Shown piece by piece: positions 10,721-22,833 of a stretch of 64,000 nucleotides of DNA; position 1 is the first letter of the stretch, and each line of letters opens with the position of its first letter. Below the pieces are notes generated by a model that was not told where the DNA came from, did no database searches, and saw only the letters and a list, made by a program, of their open reading frames with translations. The stretch spans positions 9,352,501-9,416,500 of the forward strand of contig NC_059415.1 in assembly GCF_905220565.1 (NCBI RefSeq). Direction: 5' to 3'. Source of the DNA: Melitaea cinxia (Eukaryota; Arthropoda; Insecta; Lepidoptera; Nymphalidae). A program made the translations under genes and the position numbers.

Positions 10721-13289
10721 ACATTAATCTTTCCTTTTAAATGATTTTTACCGTATTGATAAAGCTGATGATTACATCATATTTGCGAGATACATTTTTC
10801 TTTTCCATCATGAAACACCATTTTATATGTCAATTATAACTATTCGCAACCTAGAAATTTAAAAACTAAAGTTTATTAATTAAGATGAAACGAATCCTGA
10901 GCTATTATCGACTATTTATAAATCTTATTCATGGACTTACCCAGAGTGGGACAAGGTGGGACATTTTTTAAGGAAATTTTCGGTGGAAATAGCTAAAATC
11001 TCCGTAAGCTATTATTGAAATTGTGTAGATATTAAATGAAAACTTGCAGTAAGTAAACAGGAAGCGTTTTTAATGTGTCAGTTCTCTTAACATCAGGCTT
11101 ATCACCTTTGTAGCAATAAAGTTAAAATCCTCTAAAAACAAGTACATAAATAAGTTGTTTACTCTCAGCGGAGCCCAGAAGGATTTTCTCCTGTGTCGGG
11201 GATCTGGAAACACACTAGCACAAACACCCAGATCACGATAAACATCTAAACAAATAACATTACACATTTCAACACTAAAATAAAATCAGACTTTAACCAT
11301 CCCAAACGTAAAACTCGTACGTAATAAACTGAGCTCACATAATTCTTTAAGCCGAGCGTTAAGAGAGAATAAAAGACATCGACTTGAAAACTTTTAAGAT
11401 TGGATATTTTACTTGAAACAAGTTCGGTCAAGTTCCACGGCCGTCACCGTTATCATTGATCAACTGTTGTTATCAAGACGCTTCTTGTTCAAATTTAAAG
11501 CTTTCGCTCTCTCTTACTACTATGTCCTTTGTGGTTTCACGTGCATCTTGTTTTGCCGATCGTCTGTAGAATGATATTAACATACAAGCGTGGCGACATC
11601 TGTCGCGCCACATACGATCTGACGTGTCCTAAATCGCGATGTTGAAGTTGTCTGAGCGATTGGGAATATGTACAAGAGCCCGACAACAACCATCGGGGCA
11701 GTAGCCTCTCTCGGAGGATCCTCCTTTTGCGATGGTGGATGAGGGACTTTACACCCTGTTCCTCACACCCCCAAACTGGAGACCCCGACGTGATCCCCCA
11801 ATCATTTTAAAAATGAAAAGTTAATAAAGTAAAAGTTTAATTTTAAGTCTTATGTTTAAACAGATTTAACGTAATAATTCTTATTGGATTATCATGTAGA
11901 GAGTAATCCAAAGTATGTATCAATTTCAGAGGTGCTAACGCGCTTGTGCATGTAGTAGGCTACTGTGATCGTTTCCATCAAGCGGAAGACAATATTGTTT
12001 GACTTTATAGTGGCATAAATCACTTAATAATACTTTTTTCTTTCCTAGACTCAAAACACAATAAGTAGTGACTGAAGAGAATAACTTTATAACCTTCATA
12101 AGGACATACATAAAAAAGTCTAAAAAAAGAAAAAAAAAAGAAAGTAGAAAAGTCTGCAGCGTAATTAAAGCTTATTAACTAGAGAGAAGTTTAAATCTGT
12201 GCCTAATGAGACAGCACAGTGAATAAAGAGAATAAAGCATATCATGTTAAGTACGTAAGATTCTCGTGCTGTTACATAGTCTAGAGCCAGTCTTTTAGTT
12301 TCATGAACTCGAATAAATCTAAATATTGATTTGACAAAGTTTGTATATAGAAAAAAACTATATACCTATTTACGAAACATAATTTGACGGTACGAAGCTC
12401 ACCGAGTTAGAAGATTTTTTATACAAGTGTCCAAACTGCCCTTACGCAACAAAATATCCGTTAAGTAACAAAACTATGTACAGTGATTTATGTTTCTAAA
12501 GAACGAAAACTAGTACTTCTTCATCAATTCGACCACAATAATCAATTCAAAGTAATAACACGGTACGACAATGGAACGTACTTGCCTCTATCATCTATAT
12601 TCTTTTACGTAGGGCTGAACACAGTTACGTATACTGGACAAAAATTTTGTACAATTCCGACCAACCTCGAATACTTCACTTTTTCTTAAAGTACAACAAA
12701 AAAGAATATATTTATTTAACTTGATCTGCAAATAAATAAATTTTATTTTTCTCTGACAAAAAAATTTAAATTTTGATTTGAAAACTCTACCTCTTTTAAT
12801 TCCTCAATGACTTTCCAGATTATGTCTAAAATAACCTAAAAATGGACAAATACCATCCCTACTTATCAGTGAAATTACAACTGGCAAACTGTGGACATTA
12901 GCTGCTAATGTCACTTCCTTATCACTTACGAACTGGTAACACGATTATTATTTCGAGTGAGACGTTATTAATGAAGTTTGTACATATGTTAAAGTGCAGT
13001 TGTCCTTCGCAAAATGGTCGGGAATATCTTCTAAAAGGCAGAGTCAGCATAACTGGGTATACATATTGTAAACCAACTTAACTTTTTTTATGTTTCCCCC
13101 TAAAAACGAAAATTACCAAAAATTTATTGGGTTGTAGTGTGTCTTGGTGGTGTCATAATATTTAAATTTTAATTACTCTTCGCTACTTATAGTTATCATT
13201 AGGCATTTAAGCAATATTACCATAAAATGGTGGTCGACCAATGATCGATATTCAACCATAATTAATTTAAATTATAAGTTTAAACTTTA
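10721..13289. other. Long gene-free stretch
   Basis: 11180-11255 is a fragment of the tRNA-derived SINE body (inverted). 11420-11770 is more GC-rich and contains a stretch near CGGGGCAGTAGCCTCTCTCG that looks like decayed retroelement sequence, but no frame stays open. The open frame at 12483-12689 has no recognisable domain and ends beside a degenerate Helitron-like tail; I treat it as chance. Confidence 0.35.
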
Positions 13290-13400
13290 AACAAAAGAGT
13301 ATATATGCGTGTGTGTGTCTGTAAAGTTTTTTTTTATTGATTTATTGTATTTTTATGCATAATTTTAGAAAAATATTAGCATTCTGCGCTCTTTCTCTAT
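13290..13400 (-). repeat. Helitron-like repeat family H fragment, reverse orientation
   Basis: Inverted relative of 24669-25012; the shared blocks are ATGCATAATTTTAGAAAAAT and CATTCTGCGCTCTTTCTCTA. Confidence 0.5.
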
Positions 13401-13730
13401 TTATTTTGATTATTGTTTTTTTTTATTACGCAAACTGTTTGGTCGGTATTTTTTTTTATCTATGCGGTCGTCTGTTGCTAAGGTAAGCAACTTAATGCTT
13501 GTGATTTAGATTTAAAAAAAAAATTAAAATAAATGTTTAAAATATATAAAAGAAATAAGCTTATATAACTAAAATGAACCAAAACTGACTCATCATTCGA
13601 CCGAAAATTCTGAAAAGCGATTCAACTTGACGCAGCTAACACTCGCTACCATATAATAAAAGAGAAGTAATTTGGCAAAGATCTCTTGAAACTACGTATT
13701 TGACGTCGTTTTAGAAATATGAATTTCATT

Positions 13731-13768
13731 AAAGCGGAATAATCCAGTTGTCGACATTATTCCGCTTT
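13731..13768. repeat. Small inverted repeat
   Basis: Perfect 13-bp arms AAAGCGGAATAAT / ATTATTCCGCTTT with a 12-bp spacer containing GTCGAC. Confidence 0.7.
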
Positions 13769-13848
13769 TTAATTTAATATAACCTTAAATCCTTCGCTAT
13801 CAGAAATTCAAATTCATTACTGCATTTGAATGGATGTATCATCTATAC

Positions 13849-14043
13849 CAGGGGTGTCAAACTCAATTTTGCAGAGGGCCATATATTAAATTTAGAATGT
13901 GTAGGCGGGCCAGATTCAAATAAAATAAATGTAGTATGCGCATTTTAAAGCTTCCGTAGATAAAATGATGATGACTCGAGTGAAGTCATGATTCTTCTTT
14001 CTGTAACACATTACGATCGCGGGCCGTATCTTTGACATCCCTG
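13849..14043 (+). mobile_element. hAT-type MITE with 8-bp target duplication
   Basis: A 195-bp non-coding element with 13-bp terminal inverted repeats, CAGGGGTGTCAAA at the left and the complement of CAGGGATGTCAAA at the right (one mismatch). It is flanked on both sides by the identical 8-mer ATCTATAC (13841-13848 and 14044-14051). An 8-bp duplication with CAGGG..-type ends is the hAT superfamily pattern. It is too short to encode a transposase. Confidence 0.88.
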
Positions 14044-14044
14044 A

Positions 14045-14226
14045 TCTATACTAATATTAGAAAGTAAAGTTTGTTTATTTGCTTTAACTCGCTAATCTTA
14101 GTAACAAATGGTTTGAATTGAAAAATTATTATTTTTGTGTTGGATAGCCCATTTACTAAGGAAGTCTATGGACAATTTTTTTTCTCTCAAATTGCCCGTG
14201 TCAAACCGCATGGCACAGATAATCTA
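14045..14226 (+). mobile_element. Helitron, short and degenerate
   Basis: Starts TCTATACTAATATTAGAAAG immediately at the right target duplication of the hAT MITE. The 3' end is poorly preserved (CGCATGGCACAGATAATC). Confidence 0.5.
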
Positions 14227-14227
14227 T

Positions 14228-14411
14228 CTATACAAATAAAAATAAATCGCTGAAAAGTATGTACGTGCGTAACTTTCAAACGACTTCACTAAACACCATC
14301 TTTTTTGCGTTCGTTCAATGTAAGGACAAGGTATTTATAAAAGAAATTTATAAAAAGACGACATTTTAACAGAATTAAAATATGGCGGTACAAAGTTCGC
14401 CGGGTCAGATA
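14228..14411 (+). mobile_element. Helitron, short
   Basis: Starts TCTATACAAATAAAAATAAA and ends near ACAAAGTTCGCCGGGTCAG. It lies directly after the previous Helitron, head to tail. Confidence 0.55.
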
Positions 14412-14429
14412 TTTGTTATTATAAATCTC

Positions 14430-14545
14430 ACACGCTTCAGCCTGTAATATGCTACTGCTGGGCATAGGCCTCTTTTCCCATATAGGAGAAGAATCAGAGC
14501 TTAATCCTCACGTTGATCCAATGCGGGTTGGCGGATATATAACTA
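14430..14545 (-). repeat. SINE family C tail fragment, reverse orientation
   Basis: Contains CAGCCTGTAATATGCTACTG and GGGCATAGGCCTCTTTTCCC, the reverse complement of the family C tail. Confidence 0.6.
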
Positions 14546-14640
14546 CAATGTATATCTATAATACAATGCAAATTAATAACTACGTTGGCGGATATATAAC
14601 TACAATGCATATCTATAATACAATGCAAATTAATAACTAC
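14527..14640. repeat. Tandem duplication, 57-bp unit x2
   Basis: Two adjacent near-identical units (14527-14583 and 14584-14640), each starting GTTGGCGGATATATAACTAC. The unit begins inside the SINE tail fragment. Confidence 0.85.
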
Positions 14641-14654
14641 AATGCAAAATCTCA

Positions 14655-14925
14655 TATCATCATCGTCATCATCATTTCAGCCTATCGCAGTCCACTGCTT
14701 GATATAGGCCTCCACAAGTTCGTGCCAAAAATGGCATGAACTCATGTGTTTTGCCCATAGTCACCACGTTGGGCAGGCGGCTTGGTAACCGCAGGGCTGG
14801 CTTTGTCGCACCGAAGATGCTGCTGCCCGTCTTCGGCCTGCGTATTTCAAAGCCAGCAGTTGGATGGTTATCCTGCCATCTGTCGGCTTTTTAAGTTCCA
14901 AGGTGGTAGTGGAACTCTATTGTAT
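14655..14925 (+). repeat. Interspersed repeat family B
   Basis: Starts CATCATCATTTCAGCCTATC and continues with ATAGGCCTCCACAAGTT, GTTTTGCCCATAGTCACCAC, GCAGGGCTGGCTTTGTCGC and TTCCAAGGTGGTAGTGGAAC. Related: 35272-35620 (longest), 39690-40045 (3' end type), 22834-22985, and inverted 18625-18777 and 23130-23265. Confidence 0.75.
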
Positions 14926-15287
14926 TAGAACCTCCTCCTTCTTGTTATATACCAGATTGGTTTATCAACAATTGCTAAAACAGCGCACAGATCATTCAAA
15001 ATTAATATTTAATGACATGATAATGATTTCAAACCCCCACATATATTTTATGTACAATATGCTGAGATAAAGATTTGTTTGGAATGTGTTATTTCACACC
15101 AAAATGATTTTAAATTATATTCAAGGGTGCTTTAAATCGATAAAATCCAATTACGAAATTAAGGAATAAATTTTTTTAAATGTTATTTCAAATCTATACT
15201 AAAATTTTTACCGGTATATTTCTTAATTTACTTAATTCCATTAGTTAAAATTCCATAAGAATACATTAATTTATTTTACTGTGTATA

Positions 15288-16218
15288 TCTATACAAATAA
15301 ATAAAATTGGAGTGTCTGTTTGTACTACTAAAATAACCGCTTTTTTAACCGACTTCCAAAAAAGGAGGAGGTTCTCAATTCGACTGTATTTTTAATGTAT
15401 GTTACATCAGAACTTTTGACCGGGTAGACCGATTTCGACAAATTTTGTTTTAATCGAAAGGTGGTGTGTGCCAATTGGTCCCATTTAAATTTATTTGAGA
15501 TCTAACAACCACTTTTCGAGTTATATCTAATAATGCGTTTTTACTTGACGCTTTTTTCGTCGACCTACGTTGTATTATACCGCATAACTTTCTACTGGAT
15601 GTACCGATTTTGATAATTCTTTTTTTGTTGAAAAGGAGATATCCCTAGTTTGGTATCATGATAAGGAAACCAGGATCTGATGATAGTATCCCAGAGAAAT
15701 CGAGGGAAACTCTCGAAAATCCGTAATAACTTTTTACTGGGTGTACCGATTTTGATAATTTTTAATTTAATCGAAAGCTGATGTTTATCATGTGGTCACA
15801 TATAAATTTTTATCGAGATCTGATAACTACTTTTTGAGTAATCTTTGATAACGCGTAGTTGCTTGACTATTTTTTCGTCGATCTACGTTGTATTACTTGT
15901 CGATGTAATTGAAGTCGGTTTTTTTTTCGTTTGCGAGCAAACACAATTATACTAAATGCATACACGGGATATATGGATGGATGTATACACGGTACATATA
16001 CCAAAATAACATTTTTCACAATGTTTGTCTGTCTGTTTGTTCCGGCTATGTCTGAAACGGCTGGACCGATTTTGACGGGACTTTCACTGGCAGATAGTAG
16101 TAAGGAGTAACTTAGGCTACTTTTATTTTAGAAGTTTATTTATTTTATAACTCTGCGAACTGAACAATAACTTTTTTGTTAAATTCCACGCGAACGAAGT
16201 CACGGGCATAGTCACTAG
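15288..16218 (+). mobile_element. Helitron (family E) split by a nested family D repeat
   Basis: Left end TCTATACAAATAAATAAAAT, right end ACGAAGTCACGGGCATAGTCACTAG|T. The element is interrupted just after AAAATAACCGCTTTT by a family D repeat (about 15347-15950), after which ACTAAATGCATACACGG resumes the Helitron. The undisturbed order is seen in the inverted copy at 5215-5614. Confidence 0.8.
15347..15950 (+). repeat. Interspersed repeat family D, near full length, nested
   Basis: From AACCGACTTCCAAAAAAGG to GAAGTCGGTTTTTTTTTCG and then GCGAGCAAACACAATTAT. This is the longest copy of the family here and was inserted into a Helitron, so it is younger than that Helitron. Confidence 0.75.
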
Positions 16219-16824
16219 TTTGAGTATAAAATGAAATACGTATAATTATTTTCATAGACCATTCTAGGCAAATTTCATTCATTATAATGAAAAAAAAAAA
16301 TTCGGATTCAATAGCCGTTTATTAAGTTTATTAGATGCCCGGCATTTAGGACACTAAAGCAACCATAGTCACGGACCATATGAGTCCTAATTACAATGAA
16401 TATATTTAATTTATTTATAAGTGTTTCATTATTGTTATTGCTTCTATACATAAACCTCAATATTGGTTTCATGTGTGACAGTACAACCCAGTACTATAAT
16501 TACGTCAACGCGTTGTCATCGTCAGTAAATAATAATCTCCGGATAAACGTGACGAGTGACTATCCCAGCTAATTGAAACAGCGACAGCATATGATAACAA
16601 GAAATCCATGATAAAAGTCTGAATTAATGAATCACAGCTGAGTTTTAAGTGTCATACATGTTACGACAGGATTTTTAGAAACAAGTAGGTACGTACGTCC
16701 ATCGATTCGCAATGGGACAGCCGACAGCTTGCTGTTAATAACTCAACAATGTTTAGCAAATATAACAAGTGTCTAATACTATAAATCCTGGCAAAACCGT
16801 GTGACACGCCTTGATTATCATTAT
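16219..16824. other. Intergenic, nothing recognised
   Basis: AT-rich; no exon or repeat boundary I can support. Confidence 0.4.
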
Positions 16825-17013
16825 ATAGTATAAAACAAAGTCGCTTCCAGCTGTCTGTATGCTTAAATATTTAAAATTACGCAACGGATTTTGATGCGGT
16901 TTTTTTTTTAGTAGAGTGATTCCAGAGGAATGTTTTTATGTATAATACATGCCTAATATAGTAAAGGAACACTGATAGTTTTTGCAACGGTGTGAAGCCG
17001 CGGCGGGTCGCTT
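16825..17013 (+). mobile_element. Helitron (family F)
   Basis: TATAGTATAAAACAAAGTCG at the left; AAGCCGCGGCGGGTCGCTTGT at the right. Confidence 0.65.
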
Positions 17014-17267
17014 GTTTTAAATAAATAATTATAACTTATAAATAATTTAATCTGATAATAAGTGAAATAAAATAATTATCATTACTACTCATTAATCTCG
17101 ATGTTGAAAGCACTTGATTGTACCGGTTGACTCGCTCCGAACAAGCCTCTGCGACAATTGTTTTAATATTTTATGAGGTCGTAATTTCATTTCAATTTGA
17201 AGTCATTCAATTCCTACTATTAGTTCGCACTCTTTCTATATACAAACATATATATGTATATCACTAC

Positions 17268-17553
17268 ATACTATAAAACAAAGTCGCTTCCCGCAGTCTT
17301 TATGCTTAGATCTTTAAAACTGCGCAACGGATTTTGTTTTATTTTTGATAAATAGAGTGATTCCAGATAAAAGTTTATATTTATAAAACATGCATAATAG
17401 AGTAGAGGAACACTGATAATTTTAGAGGTTTCTAATATGATGTAGTAAATAAACACATTTTTTTTGTGCATACACTTATTGTATATTATATTTATTTTAT
17501 GTTTTATATTTGGTATCAACATTGCACCTGTTCGATTCCGGGCGGGTCGCTAG
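17268..17553 (+). mobile_element. Helitron (family F) with an internal insertion
   Basis: Starts TACTATAAAACAAAGTCGCT and ends GGGCGGGTCGCTAG|T. About 100 bases of extra sequence, including a run of T, sit before the 3' end compared with the sister copy just upstream. Confidence 0.68.
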
Positions 17554-17784
17554 TTGCATTATAATTTTCAATCATTAATAAAATATTTTTATTCATCCAC
17601 TCAAGTCCACCTTTTTTTCAACTTGAAGTGAATGATACTTAATGTTAATACACGTTTTTTTATTCAAATATAAATTAATTTATTTAATAATTTTATATTT
17701 TTAAGTGAGAAATTAATCTAAGTATATGATAGAATTTGAATTTTTTTGATTTACTTATTTTAATATAATTATGCATTCATAAAA

Positions 17785-17965
17785 TCAAAATCAAATATAA
17801 TTTTATTCAAACAGGCTTCAAAGGCACTTTTGAATCGTTATTTGACAAATTAAGATTTTAAAAGTGATTATCATTTTTAAAAGTGCAGCTACCACCGATT
17901 CTGGATGTAGTTTCTACCGAGAACAAACAGCAAGAAATTCCGCAGCGACTCTTTTAAAAATCGAA
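17785..17965 (-). repeat. Repeat family G (probable LINE 3' end), reverse orientation
   Basis: Reverse complement of the 7905-8055 type, starting with an AAAATCAAAATCAAA tail and containing ACCACCGATTCTGG. Confidence 0.6.
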
Positions 17966-17985
17966 TATCTATAACTTTTCAAATA

Positions 17986-18271
17986 TCTATACTAATATTA
18001 TAAAGAGGTAAAGTTTCTAACTTAGATTGTTTGTAGGAGGTAATCTTTGCAAATACTGATCCGATCATGAAAATTTTATCACTAACAGAAAGCTGCACTA
18101 TTCAGGTCTGACATAGGCTATATTTTATTGTTATTGAACAAAAAATTCAGTGAAAAATAATAGTATATGTAAATCAAGTCGGAGAAATGCGAGCGAGATG
18201 AAAACTTTACTATATATGTGCATCACAAAAATAATAACTAACGATCAATGAAGTGGGCACGGGTCGGCTAG
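17986..18271 (+). mobile_element. Helitron, non-autonomous, well-preserved ends
   Basis: Starts TCTATACTAATATTATAAAG and ends GGGCACGGGTCGGCTAG, followed by T. Both ends match the Helitron rule; no coding capacity. Confidence 0.8.
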
Positions 18272-18624
18272 TAATATATAAACTGTGTTTTACTGAAAAT
18301 TTACTGATATCTTGCATGAAATGCGAAATAGAAATCGGATTTTTTAAATGAAATTGTGTCATTGTATTAATTAATAATTTAATATGATGAAGCAGGAGAC
18401 CGTTTATTTCTTTAAGTGTGTCGATCTTTATGCGTACTTTATCGTGAATATAACAATTTAAAAATCTTCGTTTGTACGCATAAAGTTATCATATATATAA
18501 TAAAGTTTTGAGGGTAAAAAAATTTACACTAAGAGAACTCATTCCAATATCGACCATTTTGACATGAAACTAAGTATTATATTTAATAGATATTTAAGCT
18601 CTATATCCGCCTGCTCAGCGTGGT

Positions 18625-18777
18625 AGCCAGCCCAGCCATACGGCCATACGCCCAGCGTGGGCGTATGGGCTAAAACCCCCATGAGTTCACGCGTGAACTT
18701 GGGGAGGCCTATGTCCAGCAGTGGACATCATCATCACTTCAGCCTATGGCAATAGGCTGAAGTGATGATGATGATGA
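18625..18777 (-). repeat. Repeat family B fragment ending in a perfect hairpin
   Basis: Inverted family B sequence. Its outer end is duplicated as an inverted repeat: 22-bp arms at 18726-18747 and 18752-18773 around a 4-base loop (GGCA). A second small inverted repeat (ATACGCCCA / TGGGCGTAT) lies near 18646-18668. Confidence 0.75.
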
Positions 18778-20779
18778 AGCTCTATATTAGTCAAAACGAT
18801 TTTCCTGTACTTAAGACACTCGTTTGCTTTTATCCTCAAATGTAGTGAAGATTAAGTTACACTTAAAGAAAAAATAATAATATTTCTAAAATGAGGTTTG
18901 AAGTCAGATTAAAATTTTGTGCATATTGTACAATGTTGTATGACGTAATTTTCGATATTTTTAATAATTTAGTGTAATAAAAAAAAATATAAATGTTTTT
19001 TTTGGGGGGGGGGAATATATATTTCATATAAGTGTAAATTACTAAAATACATATTTTTATTAATTATATTTTTATATGTATATTAATATATAAAAATCAA
19101 ATTAATAACTAATATTCGGTAATTAATTAAATAATCTCAAAATAATAAATATGAGTAATACTTGTAATTTTTATTCTCAGTTAATACAATAAAAAATCCA
19201 AAGAAAGAATTCAAAGTAAAAAAACTTTTTAAAAATTAATTTAATTGAACGCATTTATATTTACAATGAGTTATAATTTGCCATTCGTCCCTAAAACTCG
19301 TCGAATATTTAACAAAAGGAAGAAAAAAAACTCTTTAAAAGTTTCAAACAAATTATCGCCTACTTTTTTCTTCGAAATTTAACTTGTACTTACTTTGATC
19401 CGTTTCCAGAGTACGATCAAGGAACTTTATTACTGCCACAACTTTCACCCAAAAAAATCACTTCAAATTTTTAATTACGAATCATTTATTCCTCAATGTA
19501 ATTTTAAAAACACTTATATTTCATAGAACAGCACTACAACACTGCACTGTACTTCGTACAAAATAATAACGACACGAAAAAGTCCGCGTAATTTTCGTAG
19601 CGAGGGCTACGTGGTGCTACGTCCGTAGAGAGGCTACGACTGTGCGTTAGGTCGCTGTGTCGACCTCTACTGGCGTTACTTGGAAAGTAGGTTTGGCAGA
19701 CTATCTGCAGTATGAAAGTTCTTTGAACAAAAACGTGGGAATTTCATTAAATCTTATTAACATAAAACTTCTACAGCAATTTAACATATTAAAAATTATT
19801 CCTCTGTAAATAATGCAATATAAAACTTTACATTAAATTCAAAGTATGCAAGATTGTTTGTAAGTTAAATTTTAGGCCATGCTTGCAACTTTAAAAAAAA
19901 ATAACTAGCTTTTATAAAATGTTACAAATCCTCCATAAATGTTGCCATTTTAAGAAACATTTTAATTAAGGCACATTTATATTTATTTATTTACACTTTA
20001 TTGTACACCAAACAAGAAATTAAATAAACAAGCAACATTAACAACAATTATTAGAAAATGTACAAAAGGCGGCATTTATATTATTACTACCATAAGGTAT
20101 TTAAAAAATTAATTTAAGTTATATTTTCTTTAGTTTATTTCTTACTAATTCTAATATAAAGAATATAAATTACATTACATTTCATGAGTTTAATTTTTCA
20201 CTTATCAACATTTTTACATAAAAATATTAATTTAATTATAACAATCGAGCTAAGCAGCCCAATACCAATATTCTACATAACAGACTTAAAGTTATTCTAT
20301 CAATTAGGATATGCATGTAACTTTATTTTGTAATTTAACAAATTAAGCATATCCCGCCATCTAGTGATACCACACTGGAATTAAAACAAATATTAAGATT
20401 TAAAATAAAAAATCCTGATTACAAATTGCAATAAAGTTACACAAAGATAATGCTTATGATTAAAACATAATAAAATTTTAAATTTTATTGTAAATTTCAA
20501 ACTTTTCAACGTTGCGTAAATAGGCGAAGAAATTGAGTTGAAGAAAAATGGGGCTTTTATTATGGTTGAACTATCATGATTGATAATCACCCAGACGAAA
20601 AGAAATGCAAATAATTCTTTAAAATATTTAATTTTTTTACGTTAATTTTTTTTTTAATATAATATGTGAATGGAAGTAACCAACTGCTGCTACATCAGCG
20701 TTAAATTGTATGATAATTTCTTGTCTCTAGGAGGCAGATTTTGATATAATTCACTATAGACAAAGCTTGAAGTCTTATG
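18778..20779. other. Long AT-rich gene-free stretch
   Basis: Contains a 10-base G run near 19005 and a GC-richer island at 19560-19700 (GGCTACGTGGTGCTACG). About 19980-20095 looks like the 3' end of a LINE in reverse orientation (ACAAAAGGCGGCATTTAT). The open frame at 20393-20590 is low-complexity and not supported. Confidence 0.35.
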
Positions 20780-21015
20780 AAAATATCCTGGGGAGGAATC
20801 ACACAGCTAAATAATACTGCTCTCAATTACTTTTTGCGACAAGTAAACAGAATTCCTTGTATTGCACTGTGTCGACACACCAAACCACACCATACCAGGA
20901 GCTCTGAGTAAAGTTAGCAACGCACCTATAACACTTCTCGCGTTATATGAATCCACAAGCTACGGTAACCACTAAACTATTAGCAAGGCTGTACGCTTGT
21001 TTGCTACCTTCCGGG
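20780..21015 (-). repeat. Repeat family A, degenerate, reverse orientation
   Basis: Retains TAAATAATACTGCTCTCA, CAGGAGCTCTGAGTAAAG and GTACGCTTGTTTGC. Confidence 0.55.
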
Positions 21016-21204
21016 CTTCTTACTAGACGTTTGTGAATGTGTGCTGGTTCGAAACTAAACTCGAAATTAAACAACTGGAGGCCATTGAGTTTGTGGCGTT
21101 TGTGTATTATTTATAATCGAACAGAGTGCAATGGTTGAATCTATAATTTCTCTTAGTAAATGTATATTTAAACTTTTTAAATGACATATTTTGTGTCACC
21201 TAAA

Positions 21205-21425
21205 ACTAGGTAGGGCACAAAAAGAAATATCCTGCTCAAAATGTTGAGTAGCCCAATAGAGGTAGTACCTCGACCTTACAGGTGATCACAGATAAATAAT
21301 ACTGCATTCAAACAGTATTGTGTTCCTGTGGTGAGTAAGGTGATTGAAGCTCCTGTGGGGGATTATGCTACGCGCTTATTATGCTTCTGGTGTTATAGGC
21401 GTCTATAAACTATAGTAATCGATTA
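21205..21425 (-). repeat. Repeat family A, reverse orientation
   Basis: Starts GGTAGGGCACAAAAAGAAAT and contains GAGGTAGTACCTCGACCTTA and GGTGAGTAAGGTGATTG. Confidence 0.65.
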
Positions 21426-21884
21426 CTATACTTGTTTTTTTTTAAAAAACCTAATATCTAGTGTTTAATATATATTTTTTATTTCGATTAAATGTTTTAG
21501 TTCGAATGTACAAATATAATAACAATTATAAAGTTATAATAAATATTGAAATAAAGTAGTCTATTACATGCAATATGCGTGATAATTAACGAATTTAGAT
21601 GCATATTTAGTGTATGTACGATGATTACTTATTACGAAAAAAGTACAAACTCTTGTATTCACAAACTATTTATTATTTCTAGATATAAATATAAATAAAA
21701 TAATAATTTAGTTTCTTCATGTCAGCAGTACATTTCTTTCATTATAAAGAATATTAAAAAAAAATCTTTTAAAGAAATAAAATTTTCTCTTTTTTATCGA
21801 ATAGAATAGATATCAAAAAAAATTTAGAGTTTAGAATAGTCCTTTTACAGGATTTATTTTTAATAAATTATTAACGATCGCTCT

Positions 21885-22185
21885 GGTCTAGGGTTTTTTT
21901 TGGGCCGTGTTAGTTTCTAAACATCAGTTCCCGCTCAGAGTAGATATTTGTACTGGTAAAAATATTTACTTCCGCTCTATGTGTCTGTCCTTGTGGATCT
22001 CCCCACCGTGCCTCGTCCAGACTCGTCCCAGTTATTATCATAGACACCTGATAGCAATCTTTACTCATAGTGGTCAATAATTTATACCCCAACTTGCAGT
22101 GGAGCTGCGTGGTTGATTTATCTCTGACTCCTATCATGCATGGAAAAAAATGACTATGCCCACCAGTGGGATGTAACAGGCTGAA
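21885..22185 (+). repeat. SINE-like repeat family C
   Basis: Contains GATCTCCCCACCGTGCC, AACTTGCAGTGGAGCTGCG and ATGCCCACCAGTGGGATG, ending in AACAGGCTGAA. Confidence 0.65.
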
Positions 22186-22630
22186 TCACTTATCTAATAT
22201 TAAAATACCACCGATTTAGAAAAAGATTCGAGCCAGAAAAGCCGGCAAGAAACTTTATCAGATCAACACTAAAAATATCAACTAGTACATAAAATATAAT
22301 ATCTACAACTGATTTCGAAATACAATTTATAACCAAATAAACTCAAGATATTCAATCATAACAACATTACTTGAACTTCGTCCAAATAATAATGAAAATG
22401 CTACCCTTGCTTAAATATCCGTATATAAATATTATGTTATCTATTTAACTGTAAGAACTGTGACTCCGCAGTTCATTCATTAGAATTTATAGCTTTCACT
22501 GTAGCCAAAATAGCATGGATCATTTCACCAATGTCGTGTCGAATGCAGCTGATACAATGAAGATTAATCGGTGCTAGATTTTTTTATATAACTTGGTCAG
22601 CAACAAGCTTATGGCCTACCTTTATGTGTT
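22186..22630 (+). repeat. Long direct repeat, copy 1 (partner 46129-46580)
   Basis: About 440 bases that recur almost unchanged, in the same orientation, at 46129-46580. The block begins right after a family C-type tail and ends at GCCTACCTTTATGTGTT, where the two copies diverge. The first part is family G-like (ACCACCGATT..AGAAACTTTATCAGATC). Confidence 0.85.
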
Positions 22631-22829
22631 TCCGTAGCCTATAGACGCTTGCAACACCAGAAGCATCGCAAGCGTGTTGCCGAACCTACCCCCGAACCAG
22701 CTCTGGCCATCTTAATCACCACTTGTACACAACACGACTTGTCAGCAATATTATTAGATCTTATGTAAGGTTGAGGTACTTTCCCAGATGACCTGCTCCA
22801 GATTTTGAGAAAGATGTCCTGCTGTGCCC
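22612..22829 (+). repeat. Repeat family A
   Basis: Contains CACCAGAAGCATCGCAAGCG, AGATGACCTGCTCCAGATTT and CCTGCTGTGCCCTC. Confidence 0.6.
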
Positions 22830-22833
22830 TCAT

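Noticed and set aside
12483..12689. 68-codon plus-strand frame
   Set aside because: No recognisable motif, and it lies next to degenerate Helitron-like sequence.
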